Of a DNA stretch of 5,689 nucleotides, positions 1 through 5,689 are shown piece after piece. A model generated the notes under the pieces. The model made no database searches. It was not told the DNA's origin and saw only the letters and a list, made by a program, of their open reading frames with translations. Position 1 is the stretch's first letter. Each line of letters opens with the position of its first letter. This stretch comes from Myxococcales bacterium (GTDB lineage: Bacteria; Myxococcota_C; UBA6777), in contig JALTMC010000302.1 in NCBI GenBank assembly GCA_027005175.1, positions 1-5,689 of the forward strand, given 5' to 3'. Both the position numbers and the translations under genes were made by a program.

Positions 1-693
1 TTTACCAAAAGCCCACATCAATCGTTCTCGTGTGGCACCGACTGGAATGATATGTCCTTGTTGATGTAGCTTTTTGATTCGACCTTGCAGCAGGGCTCCA
101 AGTGGTCGGGCTGAAGTTGGTGTTGAGGCCGCATTATGGGGAATGTAAAACAGCTCATTGTGGAAGAGTTGGTGTTGGGTGAGGTAGTTTCGGTCCTCTT
201 GCGTGAGGGGGTGCTGTTGCGGATGAAATGGGATATACCCCTGATGGATAAGAGAGCCAAAGGCATTGTCATCGGTGGTGAGAAGGTGAAGTTGTTGTTG
301 TCGCCACAAGTAGGCTCGGCTGTCACCGAGGTGCCCCAACCAAAATTCATTGGGGCCAAACACAAACAGAGATAAGGTTGTGCCAGAGATAGCGGGGCCA
401 CCGGCTCTATCGATGATCTTTTGGTTGATATTGTGAAAGGTGAGAGGGATGGCCTGGGATGCAGGTGCTCCAGAGAGCATGGATTGTTGCAAAGAGGGTA
501 TGGCTTGGACCGCGAGTGTGGCTGCCTCCGCTCCTTGTTGGGTTCCCCCCATTCCATCTGCGATGGCGATACAAGTAGGCAGCGTGAAAATGGCGGGAAG
601 TGCTGATGAATCCGGGTATATACGATCCTGGTTGTAAGGGCGTGTGTGCTGCTCACTGTAACCTGCAACCAGGAGTTGAAAGCTCTCTCTCAT
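1..693 (-). CDS. PP2C-family serine/threonine protein phosphatase, C-terminus beyond the left edge
   Basis: The frame is open from ATG 693 to base 1, giving 231 visible residues. It matches the metal-dependent PP2C (PPM) family, which removes phosphate from Ser/Thr in the cytoplasm and often counteracts Hanks-type kinases. Visible motifs in order are RPYNQDR (18-24), IADGMGG (44-50, metal Asp46), SGTTL (103-107), WLGHLGDSRAYLWR (118-131, Asp124 in the GDSR metal site) and TTDDNAFGSL (139-148). LMWAFG (225-230) probably corresponds to the usual 'RALG' segment. The region between TTDDN and this segment is longer than in compact bacterial PP2Cs, suggesting an insertion at roughly 150-222. The later SDGL and DN metal motifs would lie outside the window, so catalytic completeness cannot be judged. 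The start places the first motif at a normal distance. It overlaps the kinase stop by 4 bases and has no clear Shine-Dalgarno, which suggests translation coupled to the kinase gene. Family assignment is secure; the substrate is unknown, though the kinase is the obvious candidate partner. Confidence 0.93.
   Translation of the reverse strand, partial: MRESFQLLVAGYSEQHTRPYNQDRIYPDSSALPAIFTLPTCIAIADGMGGTQQGAEAATLAVQAIPSLQQSMLSGAPASQAIPLTFHNINQKIIDRAGGPAISGTTLSLFVFGPNEFWLGHLGDSRAYLWRQQQLHLLTTDDNAFGSLIHQGYIPFHPQQHPLTQEDRNYLTQHQLFHNELFYIPHNAASTPTSARPLGALLQGRIKKLHQQGHIIPVGATRERLMWAFGK
690..693 (-). other. ATGA start/stop overlap coupling kinase and phosphatase genes
   Basis: On the minus strand the phosphatase ATG (693-691) and the kinase TGA (692-690) share the tetranucleotide ATGA. 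This is the classic arrangement for termination-reinitiation coupling. The bases just upstream of the ATG show no good Shine-Dalgarno, so the phosphatase is probably translated by ribosomes finishing the kinase. This indicates that the two proteins are made together from one transcript. Confidence 0.85.
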
Positions 694-3218
694 GATGACT
701 GTAACGCCTGTTTTACATGCAGTGCACAGATGATGGTCTCACGGCTACGTTTTCGGAGTTTTCGCATTTGTGGAGGGGCAATCTGCCCTGGAGGCTCCGA
801 CAGCTGCAGCCAATGTCTGAGGTGCGACAGGGGGTCAAGACCTACTTGCGTATCCCACAACGGCAATCGTTTCTCCTTCCAGGCCCACATATAACAATAC
901 ACAGTGAGATTGTTCAATAGTATACCTGTGTGTAGTTTTGAAATATTCTCTCTGCGCAACAAGTGAACCATCATGTTAAGGCTAGGCCAGCCAATGGATA
1001 AGTCTCCATGGGTCATGGCCAGTTCACAACGTCGGGTGTGTAGTTGTACGATGAGTTCGATGGGGGGCTGGCTTTCAAACTGCATCATCAACTCATCCTC
1101 ACAGCGATTTAATTCGTCGTGTTGACGGCACTCTGCCAGATACGTTAGCCAATCATCCATGCTGTTTGTGGGTGTGGCTGATAGATCGTCGGCGGAAGAC
1201 ACTCCAGGCATCTCAGTCACTTTGTAGGCTGTGGAACCTGTCGGTAGATGCTCTCGATAGGGATGCTCCTTCCCAGAATGTGAGGAAGGTAGAGATGAAG
1301 CCTCAGACTCCGTACCTTGTGATGAATGACTTGGCACCTGAAGATGCTCTTCGTGTGAATCGTGTGCTGTATGTGAAGACGGCGATACCGGCAGAGAGTT
1401 CGGTACAGGAGTTGCCCAAAAAGCGTCGTTGTCTTGTTCTTTTGCTTTGGAAGGTGCTTGCTCCTGAAGCACAGGCAGTGTGGTGCCCAATGTGTGCGCG
1501 TTTGTGTCGGCGAATGCTTCGGGAGAAAAGGCTGGAACGGCCTCCTCCACTATGGTTGCATCCAGAGCCGGGCGAGGTGAGATGGGGTTGGCTTGGAGGG
1601 ACTGCGTTGCATGGCTCAAGCCCTTTTGTGACAAGAACGAAGAGGACCGGTAGGGCTGAATGTTGAGATGGAGCGGGTTGGCAAAGTCAACGCAACCACG
1701 CCAAACGGCAAAGACTTTGTAGTGACCCGCTTGTATTGGCTCGATCCGACCGTTGCGCACGATGGGATAACTCTCTCCATCCTGGATGAAATAGATCTGT
1801 TGTAGGTCCAGAGGAGGGTGGTCGATGCGGCCTTGCTCTGAGAGACCGGGCTGCCAGATGCATCGTCTCGCGTCAAGGAGCTGATGGAGTGACTTGGACG
1901 ACTCTCCTTCTATCAGGTCTATCTGTGAGTGATGCCAACCTATCTGAAACTCCCGACCCAAGCTGTACCTCGCGATGGCGTTCATCGCCTTGGGAACAAG
2001 CATCCAGTCTCTTAAACCAGACCAATCAACACCGCTTAATGACAAGAGCGCTTGTCGTCTCTCTTGGGGAGGGTGGGGTAAGGTGGCTGCGATCAATTCG
2101 AGTATGGGACCCGGATCTATGCCGCGATTGGAGGCAACTTTTTTCTTCAACTGGGCAAGGATATCGGGAGACCTCAGCCACTTCTGCCATAGAGAAGGGG
2201 ACTCCCATCCCGGCAAATGTGAAGGCTGTGTCTGCTCTTCCTGCTGGCGCAACAAGTAGAATAATGCGATGGTCAACAAGGAGTACAAATCATAGACGGG
2301 GCTCGACTGAAATGTTTTATTTTGGTTTCGATAGTCGTGCAATCGGCGACGCTCGGGTGGCTGAAAATAATCTTTGCCCGGAATCGCATACCAGAAGAAA
2401 TTGCTGTATTCTGCGTGCGCCATTCGCGATGAGTTAAAGTCGATCAATACAACTTGTTCGGGGGAGTGCATCGAACTTGGACGCAGCAAAAACTGGTCGG
2501 GTGAGAGGTCGTAGTGAAAGGAGCGTGTAATGGGGTGCTGTTGAGCCAACTCCAGATCACGCACCAGCTCGGGGGGATAACATCGCACAGGTATCGCCAT
2601 CGCGTGAAGCTGCGTGACTGCCGACATCATCTCCAAAACACGATGCACGATCGACAGGTAATCTCCAACGCGCGGAAGTGGAAGTGGCTGGAGACGCTCC
2701 ATCTCTACGATGCCACGGTGACCTAAGCCTTCTTCCATCACCACAGAACCCCAGCGATAAGCCTGGACGATCTGACGGTATCCATAGTGCTGGGCAAACT
2801 GTGTGATCAACGCATCAAGCTCAAAAGCATAGGCATTAAAATGATCGCGAAACAAATCATCTTGACCTATCGCACGGAGGGTTGCGGTGTCCATGGGAAC
2901 ATAGGTCCGCTCATCATACGATCTCGCACGCTGCCCACGTAAACCCCGGTCTCTCCCGGTGTGCTCAATGGGAGGCGGACTCTTCCGCCAGATGGGATCG
3001 GGCAATCGGCGTCTGTACTGGACCGGATCTGCTCGAAAAAACTCTTTGATACAGCACGACTCTCCCCGGTGAGTTACCCCCCACCAGATCCGTGTTCCCA
3101 ACCTCCGGTTGTGATGTCGAGTATGCTGGATATGCTGATACAACTCCTGATGATAGGCTTCTTCATCCAGGTGAAGCTCAATGCTATGAAAATGAAAATC
3201 CGGTAACCGATGGGACAT
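690..3218 (-). CDS. Eukaryote-like Ser/Thr protein kinase-like protein with long C-terminal extension
   Basis: The protein has 842 residues. A divergent Hanks-type kinase fold spans about 40-350. It shows a beta-3 Lys in CCIKEFF (Lys58), a candidate helix-C Glu in FELDAL (Glu133), a hinge-like VVMEEG (159-164), a catalytic loop HYDLSPDQ (235-242, Asp237), a metal-binding IDFNSS (259-264, Asp260), a PPER (287-290) in the APE position and an F-helix VYDLYSLL (308-315). Deviations are the absent Gly-rich loop, about 65 extra residues between Lys58 and Glu133, and Gln242 where Asn normally binds metal. It may be an active but atypical kinase or a weakly active pseudokinase. Residues 400-525 contain a beta-rich stretch (about 474-520) I cannot assign. 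Residues 525-690 form a Ser/Pro/His/Glu-rich, probably disordered linker. Residues 687-842 look helical, perhaps repeat-like. I see no transmembrane segment, so it is probably cytoplasmic. The ATG at 3218 has GGAGAG 11 bases upstream, and the stop overlaps the phosphatase start. Confidence 0.85.
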   Translation of the reverse strand: MSHRLPDFHFHSIELHLDEEAYHQELYQHIQHTRHHNRRLGTRIWWGVTHRGESCCIKEFFRADPVQYRRRLPDPIWRKSPPPIEHTGRDRGLRGQRARSYDERTYVPMDTATLRAIGQDDLFRDHFNAYAFELDALITQFAQHYGYRQIVQAYRWGSVVMEEGLGHRGIVEMERLQPLPLPRVGDYLSIVHRVLEMMSAVTQLHAMAIPVRCYPPELVRDLELAQQHPITRSFHYDLSPDQFLLRPSSMHSPEQVVLIDFNSSRMAHAEYSNFFWYAIPGKDYFQPPERRRLHDYRNQNKTFQSSPVYDLYSLLTIALFYLLRQQEEQTQPSHLPGWESPSLWQKWLRSPDILAQLKKKVASNRGIDPGPILELIAATLPHPPQERRQALLSLSGVDWSGLRDWMLVPKAMNAIARYSLGREFQIGWHHSQIDLIEGESSKSLHQLLDARRCIWQPGLSEQGRIDHPPLDLQQIYFIQDGESYPIVRNGRIEPIQAGHYKVFAVWRGCVDFANPLHLNIQPYRSSSFLSQKGLSHATQSLQANPISPRPALDATIVEEAVPAFSPEAFADTNAHTLGTTLPVLQEQAPSKAKEQDNDAFWATPVPNSLPVSPSSHTAHDSHEEHLQVPSHSSQGTESEASSLPSSHSGKEHPYREHLPTGSTAYKVTEMPGVSSADDLSATPTNSMDDWLTYLAECRQHDELNRCEDELMMQFESQPPIELIVQLHTRRCELAMTHGDLSIGWPSLNMMVHLLRRENISKLHTGILLNNLTVYCYMWAWKEKRLPLWDTQVGLDPLSHLRHWLQLSEPPGQIAPPQMRKLRKRSRETIICALHVKQALQSS

Positions 3219-3229
3219 ACTCAGGCTTG

Positions 3230-3235
3230 CTCTCC
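3230..3235 (-). promoter_or_regulatory. Probable ribosome binding site of the kinase gene
   Basis: The minus strand reads GGAGAG, ending 11 bases before the ATG at 3218. The spacing is slightly long but the purine match is good. It supports this start over the upstream ATG at 3237, which is out of frame and leads to an unrelated short frame. Confidence 0.45.
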
Positions 3236-3271
3236 ATAGAACCTTGTGGTCGTTTCCTTACAACATTCATT

Positions 3272-3348
3272 ATGGAGTTGTCTTCCATTGTTTGGCAAGG
3301 GGAGATCCTTCGGTAAGGATGGGATGGAAGGACATTTCGTCCCTCCAT
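3272..3348 (-). other. Cluster of three hairpins in the kinase operon leader
   Basis: Three inverted repeats follow each other. The strongest, at 3324-3348, has 10-base arms and a 5-base loop. Read as minus-strand RNA, all ten positions pair, one as G-U. The next, at 3305-3320, is a perfect 6-base palindrome (ATCCTT/AAGGAT) with a 4-base loop. The third, at 3272-3288, pairs ATGGAG with CTTCCAT with one bulge. None is followed by a U-run on either strand, so they are not standard intrinsic terminators. Lying 55-130 bases upstream of the kinase start, they could form a structured 5' leader or a protein-binding site. The role is inferred only. Confidence 0.4.
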
Positions 3349-3370
3349 AGTCAGAGAGAGTGTGTGATGA

Positions 3371-3392
3371 TTGTCCTTTGTCCTTTGTCCTT
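3371..3392. repeat. Three tandem copies of a 7-base repeat (TTGTCCT)
   Basis: The plus strand carries TTGTCCT three times without interruption plus one further base. The unit is non-coding and lies in the divergent gap, about 155-175 bases upstream of the kinase ATG. Short tandem repeats of this kind can vary in copy number by slippage and can change promoter spacing, but three copies is near the lower limit for that behaviour. Confidence 0.85.
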
Positions 3393-3435
3393 GTAGTACA
3401 TTTTTACCTTTATCTAAGTCCACTTTGTAAGACTA

Positions 3436-3451
3436 TTTTTTTTTTTTTTTT
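3436..3451. repeat. Homopolymer run of 16 T (A16 on the minus strand)
   Basis: An uninterrupted tract of 16 T lies in the divergent gap. On the minus strand it is an A-tract just upstream of the only weak -35-like hexamer, so it could act as an UP element or a bent-DNA element for the kinase promoter. Runs this long are uncommon in bacteria of balanced composition, are prone to slippage and are also prone to sequencing error. Only a 4-base stem (AGTC/GACT) precedes it on the plus strand, too weak to call a terminator. Confidence 0.85.
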
Positions 3452-3581
3452 CTGTTGCTTCTTCCTACTCTTTGTTGTAGCATGATGTCCAACTCCTTCG
3501 TTCTTCTTGTGCAGGTTGCCCTTATGTCGAGAGCATCCATATGTATCTCCGACTCCATCCGGGGCGAGCACCGCAACTTCG

Positions 3582-5689
3582 ATGTTTAATGGCAAAGTGT
3601 TTAGCTCCATTCACCCGAATAGTTCTCAGGGTTCAGCGAATACTGTTCTAGCGAGTGGAATCAATTTGGATACCACTTCGAATTTACACGGTCATGCTGG
3701 CTTGATGTACCGCATCCACGAATACTATCCAACCGGTCTGCTCAAGAATTACTCCTGTGAAACGACAATTAGTCCAGCCGGTGATACTTATAACTGTTAT
3801 CCAGGAAACCAAAACAAGCTGTTTTCCTATGATGGGCTGTATCGAATGACAGGTGCTGGACGGCCAACATCGACCGGCTCCAGCACTCCACAATTTGCTT
3901 TTACTTACGACAACAATGGCAATATCACCAAAAAGTATGACAACACAAACAGTGCAGATGTTTGGAATGCAACCTATACCCCTGGTACCAATCGTCTAGA
4001 CAAGTACTACAAAGGTACCACTGCTCCTCCTTCACCCAATTATACGTATTATGCGGGTGGAGAGCGTGCATTAGACGACTACTGGGAATATATCTATAAT
4101 TCCAATGGCCGACTTGCTTTGATGTTGCCAACAAACGCAAACTCTGGTGGTAAATACATCTTCTTTACCTATGATCACTTAAGTCGTCGTATCGGTAAGA
4201 TGACATTTTCGAGTGAACTTGTGACATCGAGAATGTCCCAGTCCACATATGTCTATGATCAGTTCAATCATCTGATTGAGGAAGAGGACTTTCCTGATCT
4301 TATAACCTATGCATACAGTTTGAACAACTGGGTCTGGCACGGTGGTAAGCCAGTGATTGGCGAGCGTATCTCCAACGACTCAATCGGTAGAAGGTATTTC
4401 CAGTCTGTTAACTTTCATACCGATCGGCTCGGTCGCCCTGCCGTCGTGACGGACTATTTGGGACAGCCTATTTGGCGTGCCCAACCCGATCCTTATGGAA
4501 AAGATCTGGGCATCCATCTCGCATCGACTGCCACATTGCCCTACAAAGAGGTTGACATCTCCTCCAGCCCTATCGAGCTGAATCATCAGCAATTGTCGGG
4601 CAACACGGGCTCTGTTGGTAGTCAGATCTTTGAACCAGGAACCTATGCCGTCCAACTGTATTTTGAGAAGCTTGATCTGGAGCCTGGCTATGACCTGTTT
4701 TGGGTGGAACTCTTACAGGCGTCTGGCAATGTCACCCTTCATACAACGACTGGAAACTATGGTGCCTCCGGTGGACAGGGCTTCTGGGGTCCTGTGATGC
4801 AAGTTACCGCAAAAGATATTCCTACCTATAACTTTGGTAGCCCTCCCAAGGCCATGTTAAACTTTCATTTGGAAGCTTACAGCCAGAGTGGTGGTATGAC
4901 CAATCCAGGGTTTAAAATAACCAAATATCGACTGTGGCATGTTTCCAGTGGTGACCTGGGTGAAGACATCAAATCCGACAACCCACGAAATGGAGGGTCT
5001 ACATACGCCAATGGAGGTCCCGGTCTGATCGCGTCACAGGTCTGGGCCAGCCCCACCTACCAGTATGCTGGAGCAAAGATGGTGCGTGCTTGCTTGTATA
5101 ATTTCGATGTGGAATATGGATATGATTATGTCAAAGTGGAGAATGGTTCGGGCCAGGCCATGGATATCCTGACAGGGCAACTTGGCAACATCTGTTCGGT
5201 TTGGGTGCCAGGCGATACAGTCAAAGTGACATTGTGGGCGGATGGTTCGGTGGCGAAGTATGGCTTTGATCTCGTCCGTGTCGAAATGCTCAAAGGCTCT
5301 GAAATAAAAGCCCGCTTTCCCGGCCAATGGTACGACAAAGACACCGAAGTCCGAAATACCAGTGGTACCGATGTACTCTACGCTGGCCTACACTACAACT
5401 GGCACCGTTATTATGATCCAAATATAGGAAGATACATAACTCCCGATCCGTTGGGCCTTGCGGCTGGGATGAATGTATATGCTTATGCTTTGCAAAATCC
5501 TGCGCTACACACAGATCCGGATGGTCGAATCGTGCCTGCTGTGTTGTTGGCGTTGGGTCTTAAGTATGGGCTTGGAATTTCGGTTGGGGTTGGCTTAACA
5601 GCATACCTTTTTGGGAATAATCGTTATGTTTCTTTGACCGTCAATGTATTTGCAGAGCAAAGTGCTGGTTTTGGTGACACTCTTACATC
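3582..5689 (+). CDS. RHS/YD-repeat protein, C-terminal fragment with RHS core; N-terminal shell missing, 3' end beyond window
   Basis: The frame is open from 3486 to the right edge. The first ATG, at 3582, precedes [11 protein letters not shown] and gives 702 visible residues. RHS proteins form a beta-cage that encloses and delivers a C-terminal toxin, in interbacterial competition or as a secreted polymorphic toxin. YD-type repeats occur at [11 protein letters not shown] (from 83), [12 protein letters not shown] (from 109), [11 protein letters not shown] (from 197) and [13 protein letters not shown] (from 224). The core begins at [16 protein letters not shown] (from 281) and DPYG (303-306). 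It resumes at ARFPGQWYD (from 577) and [17 protein letters not shown] (602-618), ending with DPLGL (622-626) and [10 protein letters not shown] (638-647). Full RHS proteins usually have many hundreds more residues before this part, and I see no signal peptide, PAAR or other delivery domain. No good Shine-Dalgarno precedes the ATG. It is therefore either a 5'-truncated orphan cassette, possibly silent, or a short RHS protein. The frame itself is intact. Family identification is secure; start and functionality are not. Confidence 0.85.
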   Translation, partial: MFNGKVFSSIHPNSSQGSANTVLASGINLDTTSNLHGHAGLMYRIHEYYPTGLLKNYSCETTISPAGDTYNCYPGNQNKLFSYDGLYRMTGAGRPTSTGSSTPQFAFTYDNNGNITKKYDNTNSADVWNATYTPGTNRLDKYYKGTTAPPSPNYTYYAGGERALDDYWEYIYNSNGRLALMLPTNANSGGKYIFFTYDHLSRRIGKMTFSSELVTSRMSQSTYVYDQFNHLIEEEDFPDLITYAYSLNNWVWHGGKPVIGERISNDSIGRRYFQSVNFHTDRLGRPAVVTDYLGQPIWRAQPDPYGKDLGIHLASTATLPYKEVDISSSPIELNHQQLSGNTGSVGSQIFEPGTYAVQLYFEKLDLEPGYDLFWVELLQASGNVTLHTTTGNYGASGGQGFWGPVMQVTAKDIPTYNFGSPPKAMLNFHLEAYSQSGGMTNPGFKITKYRLWHVSSGDLGEDIKSDNPRNGGSTYANGGPGLIASQVWASPTYQYAGAKMVRACLYNFDVEYGYDYVKVENGSGQAMDILTGQLGNICSVWVPGDTVKVTLWADGSVAKYGFDLVRVEMLKGSEIKARFPGQWYDKDTEVRNTSGTDVLYAGLHYNWHRYYDPNIGRYITPDPLGLAAGMNVYAYALQNPALHTDPDGRIVPAVLLALGLKYGLGISVGVGLTAYLFGNNRYVSLTVNVFAEQSAGFGDTLT
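4509..5309 (+). other. Domain insertion in the RHS core: two CUB-like domains
   Basis: In ordinary RHS cores the DPYG(E/K) segment is followed within a few residues by RFPGQ-YD. Here about 267 residues (310-576 counted from the ATG at 3582) separate them. The insert contains two related segments, about 339-455 and 479-572. Each has a hydrophobic strand pattern resembling CUB domains: [20 protein letters not shown] in the first, and [20 protein letters not shown] with the later strands [10 protein letters not shown] and [11 protein letters not shown] in the second. Two cysteines occur in the second copy (RACLYN and GNICSVW). CUB domains are extracellular beta-sandwiches that bind proteins or sugars. 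The insertion relative to RHS is seen directly; the CUB assignment is from motif resemblance only. Confidence 0.55.
5385..5525 (+). other. RHS repeat-associated core signature and predicted autocleavage region
   Basis: This segment encodes [17 protein letters not shown], then [17 protein letters not shown] and TDPDG. It is the conserved signature that closes the RHS shell and marks the boundary to the variable toxin tip. In characterised RHS and TcC-type proteins the aspartates of the two DPxG motifs form an intramolecular aspartyl protease that releases the tip. Both are present here (Asp622 and Asp645 counted from the ATG at 3582), so self-cleavage remains plausible despite the missing N-terminus. 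Confidence 0.85.
5526..5689 (+). other. Start of the variable C-terminal tip of the RHS protein, incomplete
   Basis: Sequence after DPDG is where RHS proteins switch to a polymorphic effector. The first 29 residues after the Arg are strongly hydrophobic and glycine-rich ([18 protein letters not shown]..., residues 650-678), like the membrane-associated or pre-toxin helix seen at the start of many tips. They are followed by a more polar stretch ([21 protein letters not shown]). No toxin family can be named from the 54 visible tip residues. An immunity gene, if present, would lie to the right of the window. Confidence 0.5.

Larger units (their letters stand above)
3219..3581. other. Divergent intergenic region between the kinase operon and the RHS cassette
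   Basis: No convincing gene lies in this stretch. It must hold the minus-strand promoter and leader of the kinase-phosphatase operon and whatever drives the plus-strand RHS frame. It contains three predicted hairpins (3272-3348), three tandem 7-base repeats (3371-3392) and a 16-T run (3436-3451). Promoter boxes are weak. On the minus strand, TTACAA (3430-3425) sits just downstream of the A-tract and is followed 18 bases later by TAAAAA (3406-3401); this could be a poor -35/-10 pair with an UP-like A-tract. I would not rely on it. From 3486 onward the RHS reading frame has no stop but also no ATG until 3582 and no recognisable RHS residues. Confidence 0.6.

Noticed and set aside
136-2726. Several plus-strand open frames of 60-180 codons lying over the kinase and phosphatase genes
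   Set aside because: They lie antisense to genes with clear family motifs, have no recognisable domains and no good ribosome binding sites, and are explained by the complementary strand of coding DNA.
3371-3399. Plus-strand promoter for the RHS frame (TTGTCC with TAGTAC 17 bases away)
   Set aside because: The -35 box is part of a tandem repeat and the -10 box matches consensus at only half of its positions, which is no better than chance.
3184-3423. Minus-strand 79-codon frame overlapping the kinase start
   Set aside because: It occupies the leader with its hairpins and 7-base repeats, is out of frame with the kinase and has no recognisable content.
3417-3451. Poly-T run as an intrinsic terminator on the plus strand
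   Set aside because: The only preceding inverted repeat has a 4-base stem with a 10-base loop, and no plus-strand gene ends here.
3482-3589. A 35-codon plus-strand frame starting with two ATGs in the divergent gap
   Set aside because: It has no Shine-Dalgarno or known family and overlaps the start of the RHS frame; too short to support.
4380-5344. Minus-strand open frames of 70-97 codons within the RHS gene, considered as possible antisense or immunity genes
   Set aside because: They show no plausible protein features, and an immunity gene would be expected downstream of the RHS tip on the same strand.

Overview
The window comes from a bacterium I cannot place taxonomically. Base composition is roughly balanced, and the genes are typically bacterial: a eukaryote-like Ser/Thr kinase with a PP2C phosphatase, and an RHS/YD-repeat protein. 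Two transcription units diverge from a gap of about 360 bases.

The left unit is on the minus strand. A large kinase-like protein (842 aa, 3218 to 690) overlaps by 4 bases (ATGA) a PP2C-type phosphatase (693 to beyond base 1, so its C-terminus is missing). The kinase keeps most Hanks-type landmarks: an N-lobe Lys, an HxD catalytic loop, a DF-x metal loop, a PPE in place of APE, and an F-helix Asp. It lacks a glycine loop and has Gln where the catalytic-loop Asn should be. The kinase fold is followed by about 340 residues I do not recognise, then a Ser/Pro/His-rich linker and a helical C-terminal region. The phosphatase retains the N-terminal PP2C motifs (NQD, DGMGG, SGTTL, GDSRAY). Kinase and phosphatase are probably translationally coupled and form a reversible phosphorylation pair. 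Any further partner would lie beyond the left edge.

The gap (3219-3581) holds predicted hairpins in the leader of the kinase operon, three tandem copies of a 7-base repeat and a run of 16 T. I see no confident promoter in either direction.

The right unit is on the plus strand. An open frame free of stops from 3486, with its first ATG at 3582, runs off the right edge (702 residues visible from the ATG). It encodes only the C-terminal part of an RHS protein: a few YD repeats, the conserved RHS core ending in the DPLGL...DPDG signature, and then the start of a hydrophobic variable tip. The long N-terminal shell is missing, so this looks like an orphan or displaced C-terminal RHS cassette. Its most unusual feature is about 265 residues inserted in the middle of the core, between DPYG and RFPGQWYD, which look like two tandem CUB-like beta-sandwich domains.

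Nothing in the sequence links the two units functionally. I regard their adjacency as a signalling operon next to a mobile or rearranged polymorphic-toxin locus.
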